Source: Sialis fuliginosa
Lineage: Eukaryota > Arthropoda > Insecta > Megaloptera > Sialidae
DNA length: 64,000 nucleotides
Direction of reading: 5' to 3'
Assembly: GCA_961205875.1 (NCBI GenBank)
Contig: OY540814.1
Location: 12,258,993 to 12,322,992, forward strand
In this document: positions 1 through 11,830 of the stretch, piece by piece
Numbering within the stretch: position 1 is the stretch's first letter
Layout of the letters: each line of letters starts with the position of its first letter
The notes under the pieces: generated by a model
Databases searched by the model: none
What the model was told of the DNA's origin: nothing
What the model saw: only the letters and a program-made list of their open reading frames with translations
Position numbers and translations under genes: made by a program

Positions 1-2024
1 TGATTTAATCGACTGTTTTGTGGATTTAATATTTTTGACTCCCGAAATGATATGTACCCAAAATCGCAGTTTATCATTTTTATAGCTTTTTATATTAAGT
101 TCAGTGTTGCATAAAAATTCGATTTATTTGAAAAATTCAAATCGTTTGTATGTTTGTTTTCAATCGGATTTTTTTGATTTCAATCAAAGTTTAATTTCAA
201 TAGAATTTTTATAAAATGTTGAAGAATTAATTTCAATGTAAAAAACGCGTTTATTAAAATGATAAAATGGGTTTTTATTATGAAAACAAAGTTTTACTAT
301 TATTTTTTAGTAAATATTTTTGAAAATTTATTATAACATATTTTTTTAAATTACAACACATTTTCAAATTAGGTCCTATTACGTGTTCTTCATTGCCATA
401 AAAATGAATATCACTGGAATTTGATAAATCGTTAATATAAATATATTAAGAATGTAAAGAACCTTATGAAATTTTATGATACGATAAAAATTGAACCGGA
501 AAAAGATTTTTGAATAAAAAATGACAAATAATTATACTGTGTAAACTATAACGGGTCAAACTATAAAATTGCTTGAAGAACTATTTTTAGTTTGTATGAG
601 TGTGATATTTTCATTAAACAAGATTTAAACATATGTGACAGTTACAAACACAATTTAAAGTTAAACATAACCTTAAACTATAGCGCCTAGAGGGAAATAT
701 ATGTTTAAGGTAGGTAATTCTTATACATTAACAGAGTTTATACCTTTAGGGAGTACACTTTAAGAGAGGTTGTACTGTATGTATGTATATATATTTTTTT
801 TTCTCAATGACAAAAAAAACAAGAGTTTCTACTTATTAGAAAAGTAAACTGTAGAAGATGATCTATGCTAAATTTCACATCTTTCGTCAAGTAAATGTGC
901 AAAAAAATAATAACGAACGTGTGAAATAATATGACAAATGTCATCTATTGATAAATAATAAATGTCATTCAACGAATATTCCATAATACGAAAGTGACAG
1001 ATGTAATAATGTCAAAATATATGGCATAACAATATGTGTTCGTATATATTTGAATACAAATAAATATACTGTAATATTGAATGTATTTGTATGAATAATC
1101 CATTATTATACTCTTTGTTGTCCACAATAGTATTTATAATGGAAAATTGAATTTTTGATTATGAAAATATTTCAGGGAAAAGATTAGTATATTATTTGCA
1201 AGAGGAAATTGATTTGCTTTTGATGTAGTAAAAACTTTTTAAGCTTACTATGTTATAACTTTCTGGGCTTCTTGGTTTTAAAATATGTTGCTTTTTTATG
1301 TTTTATTGTTTGATAAATATAACGTTATTATTTGAGTTTTTCAGGAGCTTCATAAAAAATAAAAATTTGAAAAAAAAAAAACGATTTTTTTTAATAAAAA
1401 ATTATCAAAAGTGGAGTTAGTCGCTTTAGAACTTTTTAATTAACAATTAACAGATCAATAAAAATACAAGTAATTAATGTTTTTTGTTTAAACGTTTATT
1501 ATTTATATTACTATAATCTTGAAACAGTTACAATCCTTCTGTAGAAAATGTAATTTTATTCTTTCTAACAAACTGTAGATAACAACGAAAAGAATACGAA
1601 AAAGATAGTAATTACGGTTCCATTAGTAAACCACTTTTACAAATAATGTCAATTATTATCGTAATTATTACCTTTTAAAAGCATTTCCCTAATGGCAAAA
1701 TAATAAATGTTGAGCAATACTATTCTAGTGTGTCGTATGTCTACATGTCGGCTGTAATGTGTATGTAGTAAATGGCACGCAGTTGTGATGTTGTCTTGTG
1801 CGTTAATCTCTGAAAACAATGGCCAAAAACAAAATACTACCGCGCGTGAATAATGAATTCGGATTATATCTCTCTGTTAAAAGCATCTGCGTAAATATAG
1901 GCTTCACGTTAATGATAGGAGATTATGCTTGTCGTTTATTGTTGAATTTCGTATTTTGTTGTGTTGTTTTTTTTATTTATTAAACGGACCATCCACAAGA
2001 ACGATAAATTAATTCAATATCAGA
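1..2024. other. AT-rich intergenic DNA, nothing recognised
   Basis: Stop codons are dense in all frames. I see no repeat boundary, RNA gene or coding signature. There are short homopolymer runs only. Confidence 0.6.
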
Positions 2025-2170
2025 ATAATGAGCAGAGCTGTGCGGTACTCGAGTACAAGTACTCGAGTACTGTACTCTAAGTACTTTTAGTGTACTCGGT
2101 ACTCAGTCCACGAGTACTTTATTTTTAATGTACTTGTACTTGTACTTAACCCATTTTAAACGGCGAAAAA

Positions 2171-2540
2171 GTACTCGAGTACATTTCCGTGTACTCGAGT
2201 ACATTTCCGTGTACTCGAGTACATTTCCATGTATTCGAGTACATTTTGATGTACTCGAGTACATTTGTGTACTCGAGTACATTTTCGTGTACTCGAGTAC
2301 ATTTTCGTGTACTCGAGTACATTTTCGTGTACTCGAGTACATTTTCGTGTACTCGAGTACATTTCCGTGTACTCGAGTACATTTGTGTACTCGAGTACAT
2401 TTTCGTGTACTCGAGTACATTTTCGTGTACTCGAGTACATTTTCGTGTACTCGAGTACATTTTCGTGTACTCGAGTACATTTTCGTGTACACGAGTACAT
2501 TTTCGTGTACTCGAGTACATTTCCGTGTACTCGAGTACAT
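2171..2540. repeat. Palindromic 20-bp minisatellite, about 19 units
   Basis: Nineteen near-identical units are tiled head to tail. Most are 20 bp, and two (at 2251 and 2369) are 18 bp. Each begins with the perfect 12-bp palindrome GTACTCGAGTAC, followed by a spacer such as ATTTTCGT, ATTTCCGT or ATTTGT. Further single copies of the palindrome sit at both termini of the enclosing hAT element (about 2044-2076 and 4530-4541). Because the unit lacks stops in several frames, long open frames rich in Y, S, T, R, V and H appear on both strands. These are artefacts of the repeat and not proteins. Confidence 0.95.
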
Positions 2541-2816
2541 TGAACTACACATTAAGTACAATTTTATGCGAGTTCAGACTTGCACAAAACATATTAGTTT
2601 TTCACTGCCTTGGCGCTAAATAAGTCGGTTTCATTGTAGCAGTATAATAGCCGAGTTTGAATTGCAATTCAAATGTTAACATTTTTTTTTTTTGTTAGTA
2701 ATCTTACAAGTATATCAATAGTGTAGGTATGTCGTATGAGCTAGAGCTAATAGTGAGTGATTTCAGCAGATATTTATGTATATGTAGGTACCTAATATTC
2801 ATATGCGTTATGCATA

Positions 2817-4263
2817 CACGGAGAGAAAAATCTTAGAAAAATTACTGTGCTCTGCACTATAAACGATGTGCGAAAGTCGAATATGGGCAATTTTATACGG
2901 TAAAATAAGAAAAATTCATAATATAAAAAGTAAAGGACACAATATTATTTTTTAAAATACAGGCCAGCGAAATTTATAAAACAGCACAGTAAAAAGTTCC
3001 TATCTCGACAAATTTGTATTTTTTAATTGTTTTTCTTAAAAAAAATGCTATTTAAGTTGATGTAAATTATTAGGCGGTCTGATAAATTTTACAATACTGA
3101 CTTATAAAATTCAATGATATTTCAAAGATATCTGGCAAAAGCAGAAAGAAAGAAAAAGACAGAAGATACCAATTATGTTGAAAACACAAAAACTAAAAAT
3201 GTGATATCTCATTAACTGTTTATCGTGGAGATGTATGTATGGTTTTATTTTGTTTGTAAAACGATTCTCTAAAAATCATACGCATCATGTCTAGATCTCA
3301 GATTTATGGTTTTCGATATATCTTAATAGAAAGTTAGGATATAAAGCAAATTTTACTATCAGCATAAACAAGGTAGTAAGGTTCGGGTACAGTCGGCTAT
3401 TTTCGATCTTCCGACGGCGTATAAGCTGACAGTTACATACTTTTATTGGAATGTATATTTGTTTTAAAAGTACATATTGTAATTGTGTAGTGTTTTCTAT
3501 TTTAAAGATATTTTTCTATGTTATCGTGATTTTAAAGTATTATATTTTAATTTATATTCAAAAGTGTTTTTAAGTGTTGTGAATAATATTTAAAGCGGGA
3601 CGTGTAGCATATTTAGATTCAAAATGGCTATGATTGTTTTTATTTTATTAAAATTATTGTTTTGTGCGAATTTTAAATGAAAGTGGGTGATAAATGTTTT
3701 ACAATAATGTTTTGTTCGGTTTTAATGTGTTATTTTTAGAAGTTTTATTTGTAAAATAAGTTTTGACAGATATAGGTTAGTTTAGATTTTAGATATTGAA
3801 AATACGTTATTTTATATTTAATTTGTTCTGTGAATCGGTCTCTTTGCACATGTATTGGTTGTCATATCTTTATGTAAATTGTTCTACAACTATATTTGTA
3901 AACTATTATTAATTGTAAAATTCAAAACAATGTATATTATATAAATAAATCGATAACTTTCTTAAAATGAAATTGATTTTTATTGTTTTTACCTCTCTGT
4001 TTGAAAAAAAAAAATAATAAGCTATAGAAATTTTACTGAATCGGTAAGGCAGTTTTCTGATACAGCATTCCAAATATTACCATGCTAGCACCGTAATTTT
4101 TACCGTGATAAAAAAGCAATTTATATAATGTAAGCACTGATAATTTTTATATGGACGTATAAATATTTTTTACTTGTATCGTCGATTGCACACGCATTAT
4201 AAGAGAGCACAGTAATTTTTCTAAGATTTTCTGTATAAAAATTATCATGACTTTTCTCTCTGT
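2817..4263. mobile_element. CACGGAG-terminus element nested inside the hAT copy
   Basis: The left end reads CACGGAGAGAAAAA and continues to an ACTGTGCTCT block near 2855. The right end is its inverse (AGAGCACAGT near 4204, then TTTTCTCTCTGTG to 4263). The right arm has about 25 extra bases between the two matching blocks. TA lies outside each end, consistent with a 2-bp TA duplication. The terminus matches that of the large two-gene element at 52,954-58,795, so this looks like a small non-autonomous relative. About 1.3 kb of AT-rich interior holds no coding signature. Confidence 0.65.
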
Positions 4264-4576
4264 GTACTTATGTGTTATGTCCATAATTACAATTAAGTCT
4301 AAATATATACTTATACATATATATATTATATATATGTTTTTTCATTTGCGACAATTGTAAATAATCTTCGTCGCCATGCTCTCACATACGAGAATTTTGA
4401 AAAATTCGTCATTCTTAAAGTAAATAAAATAGGATTATAAACAATTTAGTGTTTTATTATAAGCACAACCCTTAGTAAGGTCCCTTAGCCACCCCACTCC
4501 CTCATCATTCAATATTGAAAATGTACTCGGTACTCGAGTACTTTTTGTTTGTACTCGGAACAGCTCTGATAATGAG

Positions 4577-5349
4577 TAGAGCAATTTGATGTTTTTTGTG
4601 AACTACTCTCTAAAACTGAATTAGTACCTAGTTATTTCACTAATTCAAATAGTCACTTTAAATTTCACTAAAAGAATAGTAGTTTTGAATCAAATTTATT
4701 CAACCTATACGAAACAACTACTTTCAGTGAGTTATTAAAAAAAATCAGATAGGTTTATTCGTACAAACGTTGAAAAATCTACTCACAATTAATTTTTAAT
4801 GTGTTTGCAATAAACATTTTTCATTAATTTTGATTTTTTTCATAAATTAGCCTATGATAACTGACATTGAAGTTAGGTTATGTATGATTAATAAGAGATT
4901 ATTGTCATGCGGTATTTTTTAAATTTCCCCAGTTTTTGACATCAAAAATAAATTAAATAAAAATCTTAAATTACTTTTAACTATTTCAATTAGTGAATAT
5001 TCACTATGAATTAGTGATTTCTCTATAATTCAGTTTTAGAGAGTAGAATTTCCCCGTAGTTTTGTCTGCGTGTATTTCAATTGACCGTGTAGGTATTAGG
5101 TATGTCCTCACCACGGCGTCATATTGTCAGTGATGATGATTTGGTTTTTATTATTTTTATACATTTTTTTAAAATACGTGTTTGATTGATGATTGATTTA
5201 GTTATATCAACATCACAGCTATATTTAATTTTTCATTTCATTTTTATACATCTAATTTATAAATTATCGTATAATATAAACTAATTCTAGGGTCTTAGGC
5301 TTTCGAACAGTGATAATCTCAAGTGTGATTTTTTTATCCAGATTAAATA
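4577..5349. other. AT-rich interval, nothing recognised
   Basis: A weak internal symmetry is visible: 'ctaaaactgaattag' near 4612 and 'cagttttagagagtag' near 5031 are roughly inverse. This may be the pair of ends of an old MITE of about 450 bp (4600-5046). I cannot define a target duplication. Confidence 0.35.
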
Positions 5350-5611
5350 TGTGTCTGTTTATTCCCTTTTCACGACTAAACGGTTGAACTGATCTTGTTG
5401 AAATTTGGCAGGAAGATAGCTTGCATCCTGAGGAAGGACAGGCTACTTTGTATCCCGAAAATTGATTAGATAAAAAATGGGTGTGTGATATTTGTACTTA
5501 TAGGTTATGTTTTTTGGCGTAGATATTTAGCGTGTAAATGTGAAACTGAAATCAAAACTAAATAGAAAACTGTATTACCACGCGGACGACGTCGCGCTAG
5601 TAACAGCTACT
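5350..5611 (-). repeat. Short retroelement remnant (lepidopteran-type RTE/SINE tail)
   Basis: On the minus strand this carries the order seen in other copies in the window: a CGCGGACGACGTCGC block, a 'tcgggataca aagtagcctgtcc'-like block, 'gcaagctatcttcctgccaaatttcaacaagatc', then 'ccgtttagtcgtgaaaag'. Related copies lie at 18,011-18,308, 20,458-20,655 and 63,618-63,725. It is non-coding. The family name is from memory of similar insect repeats. Confidence 0.6.
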
Positions 5612-8033
5612 AAAAAATAATTTTATTTTTATTTTATGTAATAAACAAAGAAAATCGAAATATTTTACTTATCAATGATAATCTTTTAAATTCGAGACTC
5701 TCGACGAGACTTCCAAATAAAGTTGATATCGTCTCAGTCTCGACACCGAATGAAGTATCGTCTTTGCGTGCAGCCTTAAAAATGTCAGTTATCATATTAT
5801 AACCTAATATCGATATGTAAGAAAAAAAATCTAACTGATATACCTCGAAGAAAATTGAAATTTTAATAACTTTCAAACTAACAAGGACAATAAGTATTCT
5901 TTACATAAAAAATAAACAATGAAAATCCCTCCGCATACAAATTAAACTTTGCTCGTCGTCCTTGTACAAATTTATCCCGTCAGATTTAGGGGATAAAGAG
6001 TTATATAATAATTTTCAGTTTGCGTCTCTCCACATAAAAGATAGCTAAAAGCTTCTGAATACTGGCACAATGGTTATGTTATAATAATGTGACGTCATTA
6101 GTTACGTCATACATAAACTGCACTCATGTGGGTTTGCACAAAACAATAGAGGAAAGTAAAAATGAGAAAATATATTCTATGGGACTTCATGGGATCGTTT
6201 ATATTGTTTTCGTTATTACATCTTTAGGTGTATTAGAGGGCAAAAAGTTTTATTTTGCTTTATGTGAACTTTCTTTCGATAAATCAGATTTTATTTCTTG
6301 TTTTATTTATTTTATGGCTCTATCTATCAAATGTTAATGACAACAAGCTATAGTAATGTTTTAAGAGAAGTAATTATAATTTGGAGATATTGTTTAGTAC
6401 ATATATATGTATAATAATATATAATACGAAGAAGGTCTCTGATATTATATTTTTGTAAATAAAGTTATAATTTACTCACGGCTTCGTCCGTATTTTATTT
6501 ACTTTGATGAACATTTATATAATTTATAAAATCTAATGTCCAGTATAACAGCACTAGCTAACAATATTTGCTAGCTTGCAAGCACTTTCAAATGGGGTAT
6601 CAAACATATGATTATGATATTTAATATATCTAATAGATTCAACTAAACAAAATTTGTTACCTAATAAGCACTTTCAAATGAGGTTTCAAACCTATCTGAC
6701 AGTTCCTTTGAAGTTTCATGAAGCGTTTGACAAGTTTCGCGCACGCGTGGTAAGTAAACTCCAACGATATTCAAACAGTGGTTATATCTTAGAGAAGGAA
6801 AGATAAAGGAAAAATAACATATTACGTAGCGTTCTTACCATATCGCTCCACGAGTCATTGGCGTATCATTCAGATTTTAAAATAAATATCAATTGTTTTG
6901 AATTATAAAATTAATTAATAATAAATGTTTTATATTGTCTTTAAAAGTATTTCAGTGATAATTGATTAACAGAGGAACGTCTATTTGGAACTATCATCTC
7001 TCATACATACTAAATTTAATTGCAATTTAGCCTCTGGGATAATATGTATGGAAATGACGAAAGTAACATTTAAGAAAAGATGCCCACCGTAAAATTTTGT
7101 TAACACTTTCATATACGAATCAGCATTGGTTGTTATGTATCCATAGTCTTTCCTAATCTAAGGGTTAGGTATATTATGAAAATTATTTTATAGTGAGAGT
7201 TGCCAACTGTATCATAAATTGATTTAAAATTTATAATTTCAAAACAAATCCAAAGAATTAATGTCCAGTTGAAAGTGCTTGTTAGCCAACAAATTTTGTT
7301 AGCTCCGGATATTCTTTTTATCTCGTTAAACAGAGGAACGGAATTTACCACCAATTTTGCAACTCTTGAATATAGATACACATTAAAATATATAGAATAT
7401 TAATTTTCCAAGATCAAATAACAAAACACCAAACGACCTTGTTGTTTTTTACGTATTCCAATGTTTATCAAGATTCCAATCAACCATATTTTTTTACATA
7501 TTATAGTCATTTCTAGAATCCAACATGACTAATATACGTTTGTTATTACTTTGATAATTTTGACATTTGAGACCTTTTGACGATTCTTGACTTTTGGATA
7601 TTTTTCTGCTAAATATTAAGCAAACGTTTGCAGAATGAAAGATAAGAATAACGCTAATGCACGATTTTATAAATAAATTTATTATCTAGTAAACACATGA
7701 TAACACTTTAAACCGGGTATCGAGTTCTGTTGGATTTGCTTTTAGAATTAAGCACAGTGGGTGGCACTGACCGAACAGGGTATTTTTCATTTAAATATAT
7801 CACTATTGCTTTAATACCGATGTTTTTTTACTTACGTTATAGAACTGTCATTCAAGTGTAATACCCCGTTCAAAGACTGCAAGAAAAAACATTTATTTCA
7901 ATTTATTTATAACCCCAGCTATAAGAATAAAGTGAGATCAAAATAAATAAATGAATCAGTTATTTATCAATTTCTGTATACTACCATTCTTGATTATATA
8001 ATATCAGTTATCCCAATATGTGATTATTATAAA
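5612..8033. other. AT-rich interval with a weak inverted pair
   Basis: I see no gene. The block 'agctaacaatatttgctag' with 'caagcactttcaa' (about 6552-6592) is roughly the inverse of 'ttgaaagtgcttgttagcc' with 'ttttgttagctccgg' (about 7270-7312). These could be the ends of an old inverted-repeat element of about 0.75 kb. A partial relative sits near 16,185. At 5694-5755 a tract rich in CGAGAC motifs shares a 28-bp stretch, inverted, with 11,133-11,180. Confidence 0.4.
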
Positions 8034-8545
8034 AAAACATCTGCCAAGTAAATGCACAGTGCTTCCTCGTGCTAAATTCACCAAAGGTAGTTAATTATTC
8101 AATAATTTAAAAAAAAACCGATAGTGTTTATATAAATTGCCTGGAATTGGTTAACCATTTAATTTTTATACAATTTTACTAAAAAATATTAGTTCGAAAT
8201 TTTTCTTAAAACGCACCTGATTATTTTTTCATAATTTTTAATTTTTTGGAAATTTCAATCTAAATCTAAATTTATGCAAATGTCAAAATGACATTTAATA
8301 CTATATATCCAAGCAATATCAATTTAGAAAAACAAAACACGAATTTTTAGAATAAATTGAGATAAATCTTTGTAAGGGAATATTTTACAACAAACGTTGT
8401 AGACCCATATTATAGGAAATTTAATGCTCTACAAAAAATATTCTATAAAATTTTCACGTAACATGTCGTTCTTGAGATATTTTGAAAAAATAAATATTTT
8501 GGGATGTCACCCCTCTCCCTTACACACGATTTTGAAATGGGACTA
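8034..8545 (-). repeat. Dispersed repeat family A, copy 1
   Basis: In reverse orientation this carries 'ccatttcaaaatcgtgtgtaaggg', 'aggggtgacatcccaaaatat', 'caagaacgacatgttacgtg', 'ctacaacgtttgttg', then 'agcactgtgcatttacttgg' at its left edge. The same ordered blocks occur at 11,399-11,830, 60,530-61,095 and 61,120-61,620. The family appears to start with GCTTCCTCGCAATAT and end with GGAAGCACTGTGC, so the two ends share a short inverted GCTTCC/GGAAGC. It is non-coding. I cannot assign the class. Confidence 0.7.
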
Positions 8546-8553
8546 GGATAGGA

Positions 8554-8822
8554 GCTATATTTAAAAAAAAACTGGAGTCTCCTCGATCGCGCCAAACTGA
8601 CATATTAACTATTCAACTTATTTGTTAAATTTTCAATTTAAATTTCTTAATAATAGCCGAAGGCGGTCTCTAAGGTCTTCGGGCATTAGATAGTCTTAAA
8701 GATAATGGTGTAAGCTATATTTAAAAAAAAACTGGAGTCTCCTCGATCGCACCAAGCTGACATATTAACTATTCAACTTATTTGTTAAATTTTCAATTTA
8801 AATTTCTTAATAATAGCCGAAG
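8554..8822. repeat. Two 109-bp direct repeats separated by about 50 bp
   Basis: The segment 8554-8662 ('gctatatttaaaaaaaaactgg' through 'aatagccgaag') recurs nearly unchanged at 8714-8822, with two differences visible in 'gatcgcgccaaactg' versus 'gatcgcaccaagctg'. The spacer 'gcggtctctaaggtcttcgg...' is unique to the gap. The second copy abuts the MITE that starts at 8821. This looks like a recent local duplication. Confidence 0.85.
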
Positions 8823-9197
8823 TGTATTCTAAGTTGATAAAGACATAGGAAATTTAACATGGGGGCAATTGTAGTAACCGTTGGTCAAATTTAACGATGT
8901 ATGATTGGTGCATTTTGAAATGCCGCCACAAAATTTAGTAAAATTGTAATTAGTATTTTGTTTTCAAATTTATATCTGCCAAAAAATATTATTATAATTT
9001 TATCTAGGATGCTTAAATTAATGAAATTAAAGTTGAGAACAAAATACTGTTGATTAATTTAAAATTTAGCAGTTAGTTTCGAGGCGGCATTTCAAAATGC
9101 GCCAATCACACATCGTTAAATTTACCCAAAGGTTGCTACAACACTTCTAATTGCCCTCATGTTAAATTTCCTATGTCTTATCAAATTGGAATACACT
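8821..9197. mobile_element. MITE with about 105-bp terminal inverted repeats
   Basis: The left arm (8821-8927) starts AGTGTATTCTAAGTTGATAA and runs to 'tgaaatgccgcc'. The right arm (about 9083-9197) is its inverse and ends 'aaattggaatacact'. The arms match over about 105 bp with scattered differences. The central 155 bp is AT-rich and non-coding. I could not identify a target duplication, so the superfamily is unknown. Confidence 0.8.
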
Positions 9198-9589
9198 GTA
9201 TGTATATGCAAGAAAATAAACATTGCTGATGATTTCATTTAACAGTAGGTAAATATCTAATGATATCTATAAATGTAAGGTACTTACTTTCGTTATGCGC
9301 AGTTACCAGTTTTATTATGAGATAGAGCTTACTGTTAGGATCGGCTTAAGATCACATTTTTAAATGGAGTCATAAGAATCCTTAATTTTTTAATTATCTC
9401 TACGAAAATTTGTCATTTAACGTGTTCTAATGAGACAGGAAATAAAAAAATTAACTGTTCATTATGTTCCTTTTAAAATAATTGACCGTACACAAAGAAA
9501 TATATGGAACGCAATAGTAAATTTAAAACGATCCGAAAATTATGAAAATAACCCAGCACCACACTATATTTTGTTGAAATCTCGTCAGT
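9198..9589. other. AT-rich interval, nothing recognised
   Basis: A 66-codon frame begins at 9430 but runs into the family A repeat at its 3' end and resembles nothing I know. I treat it as chance. Confidence 0.5.
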
Positions 9590-9675
9590 TATTGCTTCCT
9601 CGCAATATGAAGATACGAGAAGCTTTGTGATCGTTTTAGAATGAGACATAAAATTTGTTCTAAAATTTTTTCAGG

Positions 9676-10170
9676 TTTTTTTTTTATTTAAATTTCTTGG
9701 CATTCTTCTTTATAAAATCAGCCATCTGATTTTCTTTAAATGTTCATACTTCTTCCTGATGTGAGAGAAACGCCTACACGTACAACATATAGAAACGGGG
9801 ACACAAATACGGAATGGAGGTTGCCTCTGTGCCTGTCAGAGCAGGATTCGACATACAGTATGGCAGGGTTATCTAGGATTAGGTATTGGGTATTACACAT
9901 TAGGTGTACGATTTGTGAATGTTAATATTTGGTTTATTTAAAATTTTATTTGAGCGTCTCTTTTGAATTCTATAATAGCTTCATATATTTGTTTGTTTTC
10001 AGTTGTTAGCAGTGTATTTATGTTCGTGGACAGTGGTATTTTCAAATCTATTATTTTATTAAAGATTTTTGTTTGTGGCGTTTTATAAAATTTACATTCG
10101 AATATTATATGGTTCATATCTCCATATGTTTGATTATCACAAGGACAATATGGTGATTGGACAATTCCTA
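9676..10170 (-). mobile_element. 5'-truncated Jockey-like non-LTR retrotransposon
   Basis: On the minus strand this runs from the C-terminal coding part of an ORF2, through about 250 bp of 3' untranslated sequence, to a terminal A-tract (T at 9676-9685 on the plus strand). The 7-mer TTTCAGG is present on both sides (9669-9675 and 10,171-10,177). Truncation at the 5' end, a 3' A-tail and a short duplication are the marks of target-primed reverse transcription. The target is a family A repeat. The Jockey clade is inferred from the terminal zinc-knuckle motif. Confidence 0.8.
9938..10170 (-). pseudogene. C-terminal fragment of a Jockey-like reverse transcriptase ORF2
   Basis: The open frame encodes about 78 residues and ends at TAA (9938-9940). 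Near its start it has SPYCPCDNQTYGDMNHII followed by FEC, a C-X-C-X9-H-X4-C knuckle of the kind found downstream of the reverse transcriptase in Jockey/I-type elements. A basic tail ending in KRDAQIKF follows. The frame is uninterrupted, so the copy looks young apart from 5' truncation. No initiator is expected, because the polymerase and endonuclease domains are missing. I infer the function from the knuckle and its position next to the 3' tail. Confidence 0.7.
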
Positions 10171-10215
10171 TTTCAGGTTAAGACAAACATTTTTCGTTCC
10201 GTGTCTGCCATTGAA

Positions 10216-11398
10216 AGAAGTTTCAATTCAAAACCCTGCCCCGATAATGTTGCAATTTAGTTCGTTAATGTTAATCCGGTACTGCTTATTGTTCTTTCTT
10301 TAAGATGCTGAACTTGTAAGAAAAACAGTAGATAATAAAACACAATACGCATGCAAGGGATCAAGTTGTGCTGTGCGTTCGTAAATGAACTTCTTTAGTT
10401 AAACCGGTTAGCGTGATCATTTTTTTCCTCTTCTCATTTCTTAGAAATTTAATGTTACCCCATGCGCCGTTTATCATTTGCTTACAAGAAAACAAACAAT
10501 GTTTTTCGATAAATATTTGTTTTATACGCATGTTAATGAAGAACACTGTTTTTTTATATTCTTTTGCTTTAGTCGGTTCGTAATGAATATTTTTATTGTT
10601 ATTGTGCTGTTTACATTGTTAATAAATTCATTGTGTAAAAGGCTTGAAATTGAGAAGGTTTATATTTGATAGTATAAAGAAAATTCGCTTGTAATCATCT
10701 TTTATCTAATTTATCTTTTATTAAATATATTTTTAACTCTATATTCTTCTTCATGTATTCTTTCTGCTGGCTTAGCCTTTTCAGACAGCTCCTTCATGTT
10801 TTTATTTCTTGGAAAATGAGTTGTAAGTGTGTTTGTGCGTGTGTATGTGTGTCAGGAAGTACAGGGACAATATGGATTGGGAAGTTGCTGATGGGCCAAT
10901 CATAGCAGGGGAAAACGAACAGTGTGGTCGGGATAATAGGAATTATTTAAGGAGTCACTGAGGTTATTCACATAGAACATATAGGCGATTTTTTGTTATT
11001 TCTTAAAAATGTGATTATGTGGGTATAAAATCTTATTGTTGGTAGTTGAAACTAAACGTTATTTTGTAGTTTTATTATATTTGACATTTCAATCATGGTC
11101 TTTTTCGTAAATAGAAATTAATATTGGGCTTCACGACGAGATGAGACTGGACGATATCAACTTTATTTAGAAGTCTCTTAACCTGGAGAGTATTAAGATA
11201 TATAAATATAAGAAATTTAAAAAATATCAAAGCAAGTCAATTTTTTTAAATAACTGAAAAAATATTATAAGAAGCTCCATTCAAAATTATGAAAATTTAT
11301 AAAATCAATAAATTACTGTAACATTGTATGCTCGCAATGTTAAATTTATTAATTTTATTTTGACGATATATTTACTCATGTGTGGTAAATCATTTCAA
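10216..11398. other. Otherwise unassigned interval
   Basis: Apart from the possible retrotransposon remnant at 10,655-10,890 I see no gene. There is a (GT)-rich microsatellite at about 10,825-10,850. A CGAGA/GAGAC-rich tract at about 11,128-11,200 is inversely related to 5694-5755. Confidence 0.45.
10655..10890 (-). pseudogene. Possible decayed second Jockey-like ORF2 end
   Basis: On the minus strand, 10,861-10,881 encodes PNPYCPC, close to the SPYCPC knuckle of the fragment at 9938-10,170. After a stop, the same frame reads MKELSEKAKPAERIHEEEY and ends at a TAA near 10,721. The second half of the knuckle is not visible and there is a GT-rich tract at 10,825-10,850. This is only suggestive; it may be coincidence. 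Confidence 0.25.
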
Positions 11399-11830
11399 GA
11401 TATTTTGCTTCCTCGCAATATCGAAAATACGAGAAGCTTTGTGATCGTTTTAAAATGAGACAAAAAATTATTCTCCGATTTCAAAATTTTAAATTGATCT
11501 TTCCGTTTCAAGTCAAGACAAACACTTTTTGATCCGCGTCTGTCTGTCTCCTGATCCTTGTCACACGCATAACTCATGAACCACTGAACTGATATTAATG
11601 AAACTTGGTTGTATGGTTGGGTCTGGCTTTTGGACAGTCCCATTTCAAAATCACCAAAATCGTGTCTAAGGGGAAGGGGTGACATCCCAAAATATTATTT
11701 TTTTCAAGATATATCAAGAACGACAAATGTTACGTAAAAATTTTATAGTCTTTTTTGTAGAACATTCAATTTCCTATAAAATAGATCTTCAACGTTTGTT
11801 GTAAAATATTATTTTATAAAGACCCAGATG
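11399..11830 (+). repeat. Dispersed repeat family A, copy 3
   Basis: This is the most complete plus-strand start: 'ttgcttcctcgcaatatcg', 'tacgagaagctttgtgatcg', 'gacaaacactttttgatccg', 'ataactcatgaaccactgaa', 'aggggtgacatcccaaaata', then 'tcaacgtttgttgtaaaata'. An antisense open frame across it (about 96 codons) is an artefact. The same spurious peptide core SVQWFMSYACDK appears antisense to copy 6 at 61.3 kb. Confidence 0.75.

Larger units (their letters stand above)
2033..4568. mobile_element. Non-autonomous hAT element with 8-bp target duplication
   Basis: The left end CAGAGCTGT (from 2033) and the right end ACAGCTCTG (to 4568) are exact inverted repeats. Both continue into GTACTCGAGTAC blocks. 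The flanking 8-mer ATAATGAG at 2025-2032 is repeated exactly at 4569-4576. An 8-bp duplication plus CAGnG termini is the hallmark of the hAT superfamily. I see no transposase-like reading frame inside, so the element would depend on an enzyme made elsewhere. Its interior is taken up by a minisatellite (2171-2540) and a second, nested element (about 2817-4263). The exact duplication suggests insertion was fairly recent compared with the other elements here. Confidence 0.85.
9590..10215 (+). repeat. Dispersed repeat family A, copy 2, split by a retrotransposon
   Basis: The left piece (9590-9675) carries 'gcttcctcgcaatatgaag', 'acgagaagctttgtgatcg' and 'aatgagac', as in the intact copy at 11,399. 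The right piece (from 10,178) resumes with 'agacaaacatttttcgttcc' and 'gtgtctg'. The intervening 9676-10,170 is foreign, and TTTCAGG is repeated at each side of it. Confidence 0.8.

Noticed and set aside
2103..2623. Several overlapping frames of 92-163 codons on both strands encoding YSST, CTRVH, VLEYI repeats
   Set aside because: They arise from translating a 20-bp palindromic minisatellite in every frame; each frame gives the same kind of peptide on both strands, so no protein is supported.
11395..11685. 96-codon minus-strand frame
   Set aside because: It lies antisense to a dispersed non-coding repeat. The same spurious core peptide recurs antisense to the copy at 61.3 kb.
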